A stretch of 64,000 nt of DNA, from NCBI GenBank assembly GCA_032718475.1, contig JAUCBJ010008130.1:1-64000 (forward strand), written 5' to 3'. Of the stretch, positions 22,816 to 33,012 are shown piece by piece (position 1 is the first letter of the stretch; the number at the start of each line of letters is the position of its first letter). The translations under genes were made by a program, and so were the position numbers. Below the pieces are notes generated by a model that worked only from the letters and a program-made list of their open reading frames with translations, searched no databases and was not told where the DNA came from. The DNA comes from Nemertoderma westbladi (lineage: Eukaryota; Xenacoelomorpha; Nemertodermatida; Nemertodermatidae).

Positions 22816-23335
22816 CCTTACAAATGGGTCAGTAATTGTTTCAGTAGAAAGATCAGTTTTAACAGTGAGTTTAGTTGGGAGTTTGGAGGAGTTGTTTCTA
22901 TTTAGCGCCGAATTTATTATAATCCACGTTTTTTTAATGTTACCGGCATTTTCTTGGAACTGTCTGGTGTAATATTTTTTCTCAGCTGTGCGGAGAATAG
23001 AGGTTAATTTATTTCTGTAAAAGTCTTGTGATTGCTGGAAGTGGGATTTTTAATATAGGTACGGTAAAATTAATTTTTTGTGAGAGTACAATTTAATAGG
23101 TTTTCTGTCATCCATGGCTTAAGTGGGATGGAGCGAAGAGGGACTACGGTGCGGGGAACGTGAGAAGAACATAAGTTATTAAGGTCATTGTAAAAGTTGT
23201 CGAATTTATCAGAAGCGTTTAAATTGTTAGTAAATGTACTGTTGCTCAGAGACTGGATGTCGGAAGTAAATGCAGTTTTATTGAAGTTGGAGTAGTCAAA
23301 TTTAAATGTTTGTTTAGGGGCAACGAATCAATTTT
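22816..23335 (-). pseudogene. Second LINE fragment (EN-RT linker region, Jockey/CR1-like)
   Basis: On the minus strand the frame encodes FDYSNFNKTAFTSDIQSL... then VPLRSIPLKPWMT... and, after frame breaks, ...AEKKYYTRQFQENAGNIKKTWIIINSA. This is typical of the linker between endonuclease and RT in Jockey/CR1-group LINEs (KPWMT..., KKYY...F, K.TW..IN). It directly abuts the unrelated LINE 3' fragment at 22815, marking a recombination or nested-insertion junction. Confidence 0.6.
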
Positions 23336-23451
23336 TTTAAAGCAATTTTAAGAAAGTTTAAATTATGAATTTAATTATTTATCGCATATTAAATAATTAT
23401 TATAACATTATTATATAAGCCATAAAATCTTACTATAAATCTTGCTGCAGG

Positions 23452-24110
23452 TCCATCCATAGAGGCCAAGATGAGGGTGAAGATCTGGGATTCACAATAC
23501 AAGAACGCAGAAGTAGTAGATATCCGGCAACTACAGTGACAAGGACTTTGCATATGAAATCGCCCTGCTCTCTAATATGCTAGCAGATGCACGACTGCAC
23601 AGCTTCTACTGCTTAAAGTGGAGAGGGCTGCTAAGGAGGTTGGATTGCATATAAATGCTACCAAGACTGTTATGTTGATGGAAACGTGACGACTTTTAGT
23701 ACCTGGGATCATGGATAGAGAGTAGCTTAAAATACATATAAGTTATGAAAGCAAATGCATGGGTACTCTTAGCTGTATCAAAAATGGATACCATCTGGAA
23801 ATCAGATCTCTACAGGCACCTGAACACTAAGTTCTTTCGAGCCACAGTAGAAAGTGTGACTTTATATGTGACCTGGATAGTGACAAAAATCACTTGAACA
23901 ACAAATTGATGGTTTTTACGCAAGACTATTGAAAGGGCAGCCCTAAATTAGCTGGAGAAAACACATGGCAAACACCGAGCTTTATGGTATGCTGTTCCCT
24001 GAGGCATTCATGATACCATTTGAATACGTAATAGATTTGGACAGACTGGGCGGGCACCCTGACCATATGCGCACCTACAGTGCCTACCTACCTGCCTAAA
24101 TAAAATAAAA
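23452..24110 (+). pseudogene. Decayed LINE 3' fragment (RT palm to C-terminus)
   Basis: Translated in shifting frames, this stretch contains LLLLKVERAAKEVGLHINATKT, KMDTIWKSDLYRHLN and KFFRATVESV. It continues into a C-terminal GENT...ELYG-type region and ends near TYSAYLP. There are several stops and frameshifts. The KMDTIWKS block is shared with 10183-10288. Confidence 0.6.
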
Positions 24111-24863
24111 CATATCTGCTGGAATAGCTAATTAGTGAGCTCGTATCATTTCTCTTTATTCCTGCCGCTATCTTTGTATGACACAATCGCATAAAGCTAC
24201 AGAAGTTTTACCCCCAGTAGTGCGGCAAAGAAGTGCTGGCTGGCCAGGCCATTGAAATGCCTGGGTAAAGGAATTCGGCGTTTACATTCAAAATGTCCGC
24301 TGTGCTAAACAGAGCCATATAGATTTATACAGTAATTCATGCAGTAGCACTCTACATAATATTGATAGGGCAACAGACACCTGTTTAAGACACTTACAAA
24401 TTCCAACTTCCAAATTCCTGTTGGTGGGAAGCATAGCCACCAACAGGCTTCTGACAAGAGAGTATGAAATGATTGACAGGACAGAATTTTGAGCTACAGT
24501 GAAATCTTTGACGTCACTTTGTCATTTCTTGGAACTTTTAGAAATATGAGATACTTTTAGTTCTTTATTTATTAATTATTTATTTATTTTTATTTCCTTC
24601 AATTATTTGGTCGGGGTGCACTATTTACAATAATAACAAAATAAATAACTAATAATAATAAAAATTAATAATAAATATATTTTCTATTGTTATTAGTTTA
24701 TTAAATTTTCTAGAGCAGCGCATTGATGGCAGTTGACAGTAGCGTCAAAGGCCAATTGGACCATCAGTGGCCATTTGTCATGGTAACCGGCTCGGCCGTT
24801 CAGGCGGCCAGGTGCCGAGTGGGGTAGTACAGTTTTATGTTTAGAGGTCTGTCTCTAACCTGT
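24111..24863. other. No recognisable gene
   Basis: AT-rich with a low-complexity (AATAAT-type) stretch at about 24570-24720. I see no ORF or repeat match within the window. Confidence 0.4.
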
Positions 24864-25153
24864 GCTCAGACCTTATGCTATTACTGGTAACTGTTTACTA
24901 CCTATGTTATATATTATATTATTAACATGGATGCAAAGACAAGAAGCTAGTTTTCCCCAACATCCAGGTCAGAAACACCCACCCCATACAACACCAGTAT
25001 TGGTGTTGGTGTTAACTGGAGTTGTAGGGGGTGGGTGTTTCTGACCTGGATGTTGGGGAAAACTAGCTTCTTGTGTTTGCATCCATGTTAATAATATAAT
25101 ATATAACATAGGTAGTAAACAGTTAGTTACCAGTAATAGCACAAGGTCTGAGC
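24864..25153. repeat. 290-bp near-perfect palindrome
   Basis: Arms 24864-24992 and about 25021-25153 are inverted copies (GCTCAGACCTTATGCTATTA versus its complement) with very few differences, around a 28-bp loop. The sequence would form a long hairpin. Its right arm also begins the diverged tandem unit at 25061. Confidence 0.9.
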
Positions 25154-25830
25154 CCGATATGATTGCACAAAGAACTCTGGGTCAGTGATGTAACACTGTC
25201 AGTAATGAACAACAACCGTAAAGCTAAAGCGGCCTCTCTGGGCAAGTGAGATGCCTTAACAGTGAAGTACAAATTGTAGTTACAGTGGTATTGCCACAGA
25301 TAGATTGAGAGAGGCTAATGGAGGTGTCAGGAGCAGCTGTTTTGCTATTGGGTGGTGTCATTTGATTAATCGGTTGTTTGTCTTAATTAATCTCTCTAGC
25401 ACACTATCTATTGGTGGCGACATAATGTTAGAATGCCATCACCTTGTAGATTAGAAATTGAAAGTAGTTGAAATGCACTGTACCAATAAATATAAACTAA
25501 ACAATAGCTCTATACTAATACGTGGTAGAACTAGCTTCTTGTTTCTGCTTCCATGTATAATAATATATAGCATAGGTAATATACAGTTACCAGTAATAGA
25601 ACAAGAATGAATTCGATGCTATAGCACCAATAACTCTGGGTCAATATGAAACACAGTCAGTAAAAAACAGATACCGTTAAACTAAAGCGACCTCTCAGGG
25701 TATGAGAAATCCGTGTACTGAGATATAAATTGTTATAACAATGATAATAGCTACTATGTAGGTTGGTTATAATGCACTGTACCAAAAAATAATATACACC
25801 AAACAACATCTAACATTAATATACGGTAGA
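25061..25830. repeat. Diverged direct duplication, two units
   Basis: Unit 1 (25061-25528) and unit 2 (25529-about 25830) both start AACTAGCTTCTTG and both pass through CCAGTAATAG, AACTCTGGGTCA and TGCACTGTACCAA to a CGTGGTAGAAC or ACGGTAGA end. Unit 1 has an extra block of about 165 bp (about 25305-25468) absent from unit 2. There is no coding potential. Confidence 0.75.
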
Positions 25831-25904
25831 TTGCGCAGTCATGTGACAACCAATTTGGTCCTTCTGGCAAGGCTCCTGCTTGTAAGTTGACCTTTGGGGT
25901 CCTT

Positions 25905-26206
25905 ACAAGCCGGGGTTTTAATTGTTTCCCATTTTGGTTAATAACAGTTTGAGGTGACATATTGGTTTTCTGGGTGGCGAAGTGCATCAGGGATTGCTCC
26001 TGTAACGCTCCCCTGATACAATATTTCAGGGAACCTGGAATTTGTATCTCAAAAAAAAATGCACTTCGTCATCTGGCAAGTGATTGTTTTAAATCACTAT
26101 GAGGCTGGTTTCTTTTCTAGAATATGACCTGCCTGGTTTGTATTACTTATAGGGTTAAGGCAAGCTCGGATGGTCGTGCGACCCTGATCCTTTATACCCT
26201 CTCATT
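25905..26206 (+). repeat. 302-bp direct repeat, left copy
   Basis: ACAAGCCGGGG... through TTTATACCCTCTCATT is almost the same as 27000-27301, with both copies the same length. The pair flanks a 793-bp internal segment, so a small LTR-like (TRIM) structure or a segmental duplication is possible. The ends are not a clear TG...CA pair. Confidence 0.9.
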
Positions 26207-26999
26207 CCCTCCATCCACTCCCTGAATTCAATGGAATCAGTAAAAATTTCATAAGAGTTCTCAAACTTGTATTTTTCGCCGGTGGGTGAAAATTGTTGTG
26301 CCAGCACCAAATTTTGGAAAATATGCAAATTGATCAGTAGATAGTATCACCTTGTTCTTGCGTTATACGGGTTTATGAGGGTCCTGAATCCGATGGAATT
26401 AATAAAAACAGCACTGGACATCGTTAACTTGTACTTTTTGGTGCTGGGTATGAAATTTGGTGCTAGCACCAAAATTTGCCAAATTACGCCAAAAAATACA
26501 AGTAGCAATGATCTGGCATATTAGAAATGTATTCCATTAAAATCAGCGCCGTCGAAAACCTGAAAATGTGAATTTATAGCATCGTATAAGTTAATTAAAA
26601 ATTTTGTGTTCTAACTGAAAAGTGCTGGTTACTTGTTTTTTTGATTTTTTTCCTACGCAGAGAGGACTAAACAGCCATTTATAGTAATCATATCATTTTT
26701 AAATATTTTCCAATGTATTTTGCACCCCAGAATACCTGTATTGAAAAATAATTAGCCGAAAATGTAACTTTCAAATTTTGTGAAAATTGTGCACTACTTG
26801 TAATTTTGGTGCTGCAATATAACCACCCCAGTACATTTTTTCGAAAATTTTTTTTTCGGTCGGATCCAGACAAGTGTTACCTACGTACGAACAAAAAATC
26901 AGACGTTTTCGTAAATATTTGTAGATTTTAGAAGGGGGGGGGGGGGGGGGGGTCAATATGACCCCCCCCCCCGGTATTTGTACAACATTTTATAGCCCG
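26207..26999. other. Segment between the 302-bp repeats, with poly-G/poly-C hairpin
   Basis: It contains two diverged copies of a block of about 165-180 bp, near 26221-26340 and 26385-26490. Shared phrases are CCTGAATYC.ATGGAAT and GCTAGCACCAAA/GCCAGCACCAAA. A G run of about 19 at 26934-26952 is followed by TCAATATGA and a C run at 26961-26971, a potential hairpin. No gene is present. Confidence 0.6.
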
Positions 27000-27301
27000 A
27001 CAAGCCGGGGTATTAATTGTTTCCCATTTTGGATAATAACAGTTTGAGGTGACATATTGGTTTTCTGGGTGGCGAAGTGCATCAGGGATTGCTCCTGTAA
27101 CACTCCCCTGATACAATATTTCAGGGAACCTGGAATTTGTATCTCAAAAAAAAATGCACTTCGTCATCTGGCAAGTGATTGTTTTAAATCACTATGAGGC
27201 TGGTTTATTTTCTAGAATATGACCTGCCTGGTTCGTATTACTTATAGGGTTAAGGCAAGCTCGGATGGTTGTGCGACCCTGATCCTTTATACCCTCCCAT
27301 T
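27000..27301 (+). repeat. 302-bp direct repeat, right copy
   Basis: Partner of 25905-26206, with roughly ten differences over 302 bp. The sequence after it (27302-27699) is unrelated to the left copy's flank. I see no gene in 27302-27699. Confidence 0.9.
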
Positions 27302-27699
27302 GTGAAGGCGGCAAACATCACTAAATGGTAAACGCGAGGTGTGCGTAAACGGATAAAACCACACATTCTTATATGTGGCTGTCCTGTGAAAGGAGTGCTA
27401 ACATGCGAATCCCAGCTGGAGAGAGACCATCCGATCCCAAACCAAGGGAATAAAACCAATGACCAACCATGGAGCAAAAGGTGGATCATCTTGGAGGCAT
27501 GAGTCAGACATCCGTCGCTAACCAACAGGGGAAAGGGAAGGCATCAACCCAAACTATATTGCCTTAAGTGATCCATGGAGTTAGCTTATGGAATGACTAA
27601 CTCACATGTAATAATTGTGAACTAAGTCCAATTACTGATAGGCCTGCTGACTGCCAGCTGGCCAGTATGTGACATATGCTGGTGTTGAATGTTGAATCG

Positions 27700-28600
27700 A
27701 AAAATGAAAAAGTTTCAAATTAAAGTAGGCTAAAAAAAGATTCAAATTAAGGGGGGGGGGGGGGTAGACCATTTTGGTCCAAAATATGTCGAAATTTCTT
27801 TTATGGTCTATTGTAATGCACCATTGAATGGTGTTTCCAAATCTGAAAACCGCTATTTAATAGCTCTTTCAGTTTTCAAGTTATGTAAATTTCCTTTTAC
27901 GGAATCCTATTGAAATTACTATTACTATGTATAATGAAAGGTCGATTATCTCCAAATATTTTTTTCATGAAATTGTCAACTTCAAAACCCTACTACTTCT
28001 ACAATTTTTGAGTAATTAGTCTGAAACTTCCTGTGGGTGTCTAGATAGTCACCCTGCATAAAAGTATCAGGCAACTTTTCGAAATTTTTTGTTAATAAAA
28101 TTTAATACTATTTATAAAAAACCTAAAAATTTGCATAAATTTGCAGCGCCACCTAGCGGTGCAGAATTATTTTAACAAAATTTCGCCTGATAGTTATGTT
28201 GCCCCATCTTTGATCTATCATATAAAAAAACTTTCATGTGATTAGGTTCAAAACTGTAAAAGCCTTAGGGTTTTAAGCGCAACCAAGTTTTTTTTGTTGT
28301 TAACTAGTATTAACTAATATTAAATAGCGAAAAAAAAATATTTTCTGACCTGTCATGTAGAATAGCATCTTAGGCACCTATATGCCAAATTTTAGCCAAA
28401 ATCAAACAATTTTGAAACGCTGAGAGTGATAAATCGAAGAGTTGTCCGAAAATGGTGTACCCCCCCCCTTAAAGTAGGATATAAAAAAAGATTGAAATTA
28501 AAGTAGGATATAAAAAAAGATTCAAATTAAAGTAGGATATACATACAATAAGATTCAAATTAAAGTAGGCCAAGGAAGTAAAAAAGTTTCAAATTAAAGT
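27700..28600. repeat. Short tandem array (TCAAATTAAAGTAGG units) split by a MITE
   Basis: Units of about 27-34 bp containing TCAAATTAAAGTAGGATATA recur on both sides of the MITE: two before 27750 and four or more between 28473 and 28600. The array is the host of the transposon insertion, and its known sequence makes the pre-insertion site reconstructible. Confidence 0.8.
27751..28468. mobile_element. 718-bp non-autonomous DNA transposon with TTAA target duplication
   Basis: TTAA is present on both sides (27747-27750 and 28469-28472), and the array unit elsewhere contains a single AAATTAAAG, so the TTAA was duplicated. The ends are inverted: a G run followed by TAGACCATTTT on the left, and the complement of a G run followed by TACACCATTTT on the right. 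There is no ORF. TTAA duplications are typical of piggyBac and Kolobok superfamilies; the autonomous partner is not in the window. A relic of the same family is at 4646-4757. Confidence 0.85.
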
Positions 28601-28733
28601 CAGAAAGTGTCTGCTATCTGCAGCCATAACATTCAGCAGTACTGTACCGTAATAGGCTTAATACTGGTTGATGATCGGATTTAGCCTTTACTGCCTTCAT
28701 CAGGGAAGAAGATCTTGGGTCTCCTCTCCATGA

Positions 28734-29111
28734 ACTAGAGGCCTAATCGCCAAACTCTGTCTTCTCTCTCTGTCTGGGGATATTGAGACGAACCCAGGAC
28801 CCAGCAGGACACGGGCCCTGAAGATCAACTGTTCTGTCTGTCAACGAGAAACAAACTCTCTGAGTAAGATCATCCAATGCGAGAGTTGTGACACATTTGT
28901 ACATTTAAAATGTTACCGTAGGAAAAGCATTAATTTATTCTCCACCAGAAGCAATCCTGAGCCAAGCTTTCTCTGCAATAGCTGTATTTTTACCGAACTT
29001 CCCTTTCATGATACTATTTCAGAATCAGAAACCGATGATTCATTCCTCACATCGCCTCTGCAAACTCCAAGTGATGCTGAGAGTGAAACTTTTTTGTTTT
29101 TTTGGTTGTAG
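28734..29111 (+). pseudogene. LINE ORF1 fragment with 2A-like motif and PHD finger
   Basis: After a TGA at 28731, an open frame encodes a hydrophobic run then GDIETNPGP (codons 28776-28802). This is the consensus of 2A ribosome-skipping peptides (D-x-E-x-NPGP). It is followed by a PHD-type zinc finger (CSVC...CESC..FVH..C...FLCNSC, about 28830-28984) and a Ser/Asp/Thr-rich tail up to a stop at 29109. PHD fingers and 2A motifs are known at the N-terminus of ORF1 in CR1/L2/Rex1-type LINEs of sea urchins, amphioxus and molluscs. There is no ATG in frame, so this is a 5'-truncated or decayed fragment. It joins the mucin repeats at about 29090. Confidence 0.7.
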
Positions 29112-29400
29112 AGGAGGCACCGTCTGTGGTCGTTGGTGCGGTACTTACAGCGGCCTCGGTTGTAGAGGAGGCACCATCTGTGGTCGTTGGTGCGGTACTT
29201 TCAGTGACCTCGGTTGTAGAGGAGGAACCATCTGTGGTCGTTGGTGTGGTACTTTCAGCGGCCTCGGTTATAGAGGAGGCACCATCTGTGGCCGTTGGTG
29301 CGGTACTTACAGCGGCCTCGGTTGTAGAGGAGGCACCATCTGTGGCCGTTGGTGCGGTACTTTCAGCGACCTCGGTTGTAGAGGAGGCACCATCTGTGTT
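29109..29400 (-). repeat. 54-bp coding-type repeats (Ser/Thr-rich), about 5.5 copies
   Basis: Tandem 54-bp units encode 18-residue minus-strand blocks such as TDGASSTTEAAVSTAPTT. Units alternate between GCTGAAAGT and GCTGTAAGT; the latter is a perfect splice-donor sequence. The repeat frame is offset from that of the membrane-anchored ORF just upstream. Confidence 0.85.
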
Positions 29401-29744
29401 GTGTCTGCTACTTCGGTGAGATTTATTGGGGTAATGGTGGTGGACTCCGCTGGTCCAGGCTGTAAGAACACCATTAATAATATTACAGTTATAATAAATG
29501 CCAGAAGAGATGTGATTATTGCGAATGAAACCTTAATCTGATGTTCCGGAGCTTTAAGGATTCTGCACAGCCAGTTTGATTGTTCTACATTGTTCTGTTG
29601 AGGTGAGCTCGGGATGTTCGCCTCAACGTTTACTTCTTGTATTTGTGTCGGCCGCTCAACTTCCTCCAACTCAATTTTTTCCACAGTCGTTGCATAAGAA
29701 CTCTGTGATGAAGATTGACTGGTTCTATTAAACAAAGACGCCAT
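29307..29744 (-). CDS. First exon of a putative type II membrane mucin
   Basis: The ATG at 29744 (good context, ATCATGG) opens a minus-strand frame (MASLFNRTSQSS...). It has a cytoplasmic-looking acidic/Ser-rich N-terminus of about 75 residues and one strong transmembrane segment (VSFAIITSLLAFIITVILLM). A Ser/Thr/Pro-rich start of an extracellular stalk follows (ESTTITPINLTEVADTT). No signal peptide is present, which suits a type II topology. The frame then enters the 54-bp repeats out of register, reading MVPPLQPRSLKVP instead of Ser/Thr-rich units, and stops at 29307 inside GTAAGT. A splice or a frameshift in ACACAACACAG is therefore needed. The next exon was not identified. The Merlin transposon lies only about 190 bp upstream. 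Confidence 0.55.
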   Translation of the reverse strand: MASLFNRTSQSSSQSSYATTVEKIELEEVERPTQIQEVNVEANIPSSPQQNNVEQSNWLCRILKAPEHQIKVSFAIITSLLAFIITVILLMVFLQPGPAESTTITPINLTEVADTTQMVPPLQPRSLKVPHQRPQMVPPLQPRPL

Positions 29745-29936
29745 GATCACCTTCTTGTCTACATCTTTTTTGCATTAATTTGTGAGTAAACACCAAATAC
29801 TTGTTTGTGTGGTGTCTAAAAAATCTCGCCAGAACAGATTCAAGTAAACATAGTTAGTAACTTTCGAGAAAAGTCGTTTTAACCTCCAAGAGACGTCTGA
29901 CGTCTGTTGAAAATTTATATCATTATAATAAGCTAG

Positions 29937-30480
29937 GGTACTACTATGTTATGGGTACCCATTTTTTGACCAATTATTTGTCCATTGTAATAGCTATTAT
30001 CATGAGGCTTTTTGTTTTAGAACATAAATTTCATCTCCTTAGAGACGATAGCTATTGTTTTTTTATGGTAGCTAGTGTTTTTTTTAAGGTAGCTACTGTT
30101 TTTAAAATTACAAATCCTAATTCTTGGTACATATTTTTTGATAAATTTTTCGACTTGTTAATATATATTATCATAATGTTCTGTTGTTCTAGAACATAAA
30201 TTTCATCTTCTGAAAGACGTTAGCTATTGTTTTTTTATGGTAGCTAGTGCTTTTTAAAGGTAGCTACTGTTTTTAAAATTACAAAACCAAATTTTTGGTA
30301 GCTATTTTTTATGAAATTTTGGACTTGTTAAAGGATATTTCATAATGTTTTTTTGTTCTAGAACATAAATTTCGCATTTTGAAAGATGTTAGCTAGGCCT
30401 ATAATTTTTTATTATCGTAGCTAGTGTTTTTTAGGGTATCCAGTATTCTTAAAATTCAAGAGAAAATTTTTAGTGCCCCC
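29937..30480 (+). repeat. Merlin left subterminal repeats (about 3 units)
   Basis: Three diverged units each run from CATAATGTT- or TTGTTCTAGAACATAAATTTC-like sequence through TTAGCTATTG and GGTAGCTAGTG to GGTAGCTACTGTTTTTAAAA. They start near 30010, 30180 and 30350. They are mirrored at the right end (about 31790-32240). Confidence 0.8.
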
Positions 30481-30557
30481 TTTTATTTAAATAATTTCCA
30501 TAATATCAAGATATTCTAGAATTTTGTATATTATGTTTTGATATTAATCTCGATATA

Positions 30558-31654
30558 ATGGCTAGTGGATATTCTCGACATACCTTTCATTTGCCTACTA
30601 TACATGACCCTACTGTGAATGAATTTGTGAAATTTAATGAAACTGAAGGTGACGCAATTAATTATGCACAATCTCAAGGGCTTTTACCCCCCATGGATTC
30701 AAAGAAATCATGCAAAACTTGTGAATCTCCGGCATCATTAACAGTTTGGAATAAGTATGGGTTTCCACGATTAATGTGGCGTTGCAAAGGTAAATCGCGA
30801 CATCGAATTAGTGCTCATAATGGAACATGGTTTGGGGGAAGCCACTTACTTGTTAGACAAATTCTTTGGCTCCTCTTCTCCTTCATTGCCGAAAGGTCCT
30901 TCAAGCTTACACATAAGCTTTTAGGAGACCAAATGGGCTCATCAAACGATGTTGTCATTGTCGATTGGCACAATTATATTCGTGAGGTTATGCACAAGGA
31001 ATTGGTCAATGCTAAACCAATGGGTGGGCCAGGCCAAATCGTGCAGATTGATGAGTCGTTTTTCAGTGGAAGAAGGAAGTATAAAAGAGGTAGGAAATTA
31101 CTTGGAGATGCAGTGCCGTCAGCAAAGTGGAATTATGGAAATCAGGTTGTTGGTCCATGGGTGTTTGGGATGGTTTGTGTTTTGGCTTCTGGGGAGACAG
31201 ATATACGTCTGTTCCGTGTTGCACGCAGAGATGCGCGCACTCTGCGACCAATTATAGAAAAAATGTCAAGGGTGGAAGCCACATACAAAGCGATGAATGG
31301 AGTGCCTATTGTGGCACTAATCAAGGAATAACCAACGAAAAAAACCCATGGAAATGTGTAGACGGTAGCGGAACATATACACATTCGTCAGTCTGTCACT
31401 CTAAGAAAAAGACCAAGAAAAAGTTGACTTGGATGCAAAAAAAAAGAAGGGGGAGGTTTGTAGATCCGTTCACTGGCTGTAATACGCAACGCATTGAAGT
31501 CATGTGGTCCCATGCAAAGCTTACTCTAATGCGAAAAAAGCGTGGTACTCGTGAGGAGTTGGTGAAACATCACTTAGCAGAATTCTGTTGGCGTCAACTC
31601 CACAAGAAAACGCCATTTTTGGATGCCCTTGAAATGATAAAGAAATATTATTAA
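30558..31654 (+). pseudogene. Merlin transposase (ISXO2-like DDE), one frameshift
   Basis: The ATG at 30558 opens an N-terminal zinc-ribbon-like part (CKTC..., MWRCKGKSRHR) and the first catalytic block IVQIDESFFSGRRKYKRG followed by WVFGMV. The frame is lost between about 31255 and 31270 (…LRPIIEKM), and the domain continues in the +2 frame with SHIQSDEWSAY (second Asp), FVDPFTGCNTQRIEVMWSHAK (third acidic position) and a C-terminal helix to the stop at 31654. The A-rich GAAAAAATGTCAAGGG is the likely indel site. All three catalytic acids are present across the two frames, so the single frameshift is the only visible lesion. IS1595/ISXO2 domains define Merlin elements. Confidence 0.9.
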
Positions 31655-32240
31655 ACATGATAAACAGTCTTGTAAGCAACGGTACCGGTATAGTAATTTA
31701 TATTTCTGACTGAGTGTAATAAAAAATATACATAATTTTACATAACTTACATTACACAACTTGATTGACAACATGAATAATATTAACTGTATTTTTACAG
31801 CACATAAAAAAACTAGCTAGTAAATAATTATGACTCGCTATAACCCCCTGGCTATAAAATTCAAATTACTAGCTACCATTACTCATAAATTATTCCACAT
31901 AAATGTAATTGAGGATTAAATTATATTTTTTATTTTTTTAACTAGCTAATAAAAAGTACTAGCTAACACAAAATTAAAATTACTAGCTATCATCTTACTG
32001 TCAGAAGGTCAAATATTTATTCTAATACAAAAACCCTCATGCTTAAAGCCATTTTTACAAGAAAACAGTAGGTCAAAATTTATTTTCAAATTTTCAATCT
32101 AAATTTTTTTAACTAGCTAATAAAAAGTACTAGCTAACACGAAAATAAAAATTTATGGCTACCAACTAACTGTCAGAAGGTCAAATATTTGTTCTAGAAC
32201 AAAAAACCTCATAATAAAAGCCATTTTCATAAGAAAAAAT
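31655..32240 (-). repeat. Merlin right subterminal repeats (about 3 units, inverted)
   Basis: Units containing AACTAGCTAATAAAAAGTAC then TAGCTAACAC, CTGTCAGAAGGTCAAATATT and AAAGCCATTTT recur near 31800, 31940 and 32110. They read as the inverted counterparts of the left-end units. Short stretches of free 3' flank lie between them and the transposase stop. Confidence 0.75.
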
Positions 32241-32380
32241 TGGTCAAAAAGTGGGTACCCATAACATAGTAGTACCTATGCTAGCTAGCTTTGGAGATCA
32301 GACAGAGATTTACGTTTAATTTCAATACAATACATAATAAATAATAATGCAAACGTGCATTATTTATAAAAATGAAGGGA

Positions 32381-32590
32381 TTTTTACTAATAATATATAT
32401 TTTTACTAATAATATATATTTTTACTAATAATATATATTTTTACTAATAATATATATTTTTACTAATAATATATATTTTTACTAATAATATATATTTTTA
32501 CTAATAATATATATTTTTACTAATAATATATATTTTTACTAATAATATATATTTTTACTAATAATATATATTTTTACTAATAATATATAC
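32381..32590. repeat. 19-bp minisatellite, 11 copies
   Basis: Eleven near-identical units of TTTTTACTAATAATATATA. Very AT-rich and close to the Merlin right end (32276). Confidence 0.97.
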
Positions 32591-33012
32591 TTCTAGAACA
32601 AGTAATTATTATAGTAACATACATTTATAATTAAGAAAACTCCCAAAATTTTAATGTTTTAACGGGACGACCACTTACCTTATTTTCTATTTTAAGATAA
32701 AATGTAATAAAAATTGTGCTGCAGATCATTTTTCAACTAAAATTTACAAGAAAATGGGTCGTAGGAAAAATGAAATAACTAAATGAAAAAATATAGCAAA
32801 TTTATTTTTTTTCTGCTAATTTGCTTTATGTATTTAATTATTTCTGTTTTTATAGCCAATTTTTCAGATTAAAGCCCAAAATTTGTGTATTTTGTGTTTG
32901 TGTATTTAATTCAAAATTATTTTCACAAACAAGACTGTTTGTTAGCTATGCCAGAATGAAAATGCTGCAATCATTTCATAAGTAGGACTTATTGATCATT
33001 TTATCATTATAG
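32591..33012. other. AT-rich sequence, no recognisable gene
   Basis: No ORF or window-internal repeat match is seen. Confidence 0.4.

Larger units (their letters stand above)
29937..32276 (+). mobile_element. Merlin DNA transposon, full length
   Basis: Terminal inverted repeats start GGTACTACTATGTTATGG at 29937 and end with its complement at 32276. They are flanked by 8-bp duplications TAAGCTAG (29929-29936) and TATGCTAG (32277-32284, one mismatch), the size expected for Merlin. The 2340-bp element encodes an ISXO2/IS1016-type transposase. Inside the TIRs, both ends carry several diverged copies of a block of about 165-190 bp rich in TAGCTA, in opposite orientation at the two ends. Confidence 0.93.

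Noticed and set aside
29008-29541. 177-codon plus-strand ORF with Cys/Gly repeats (CRGGTICGRWCG)
   Set aside because: It is antisense to the Ser/Thr-rich 54-bp repeats and the TM exon. Its repeat periodicity is explained by the minus-strand coding repeat.
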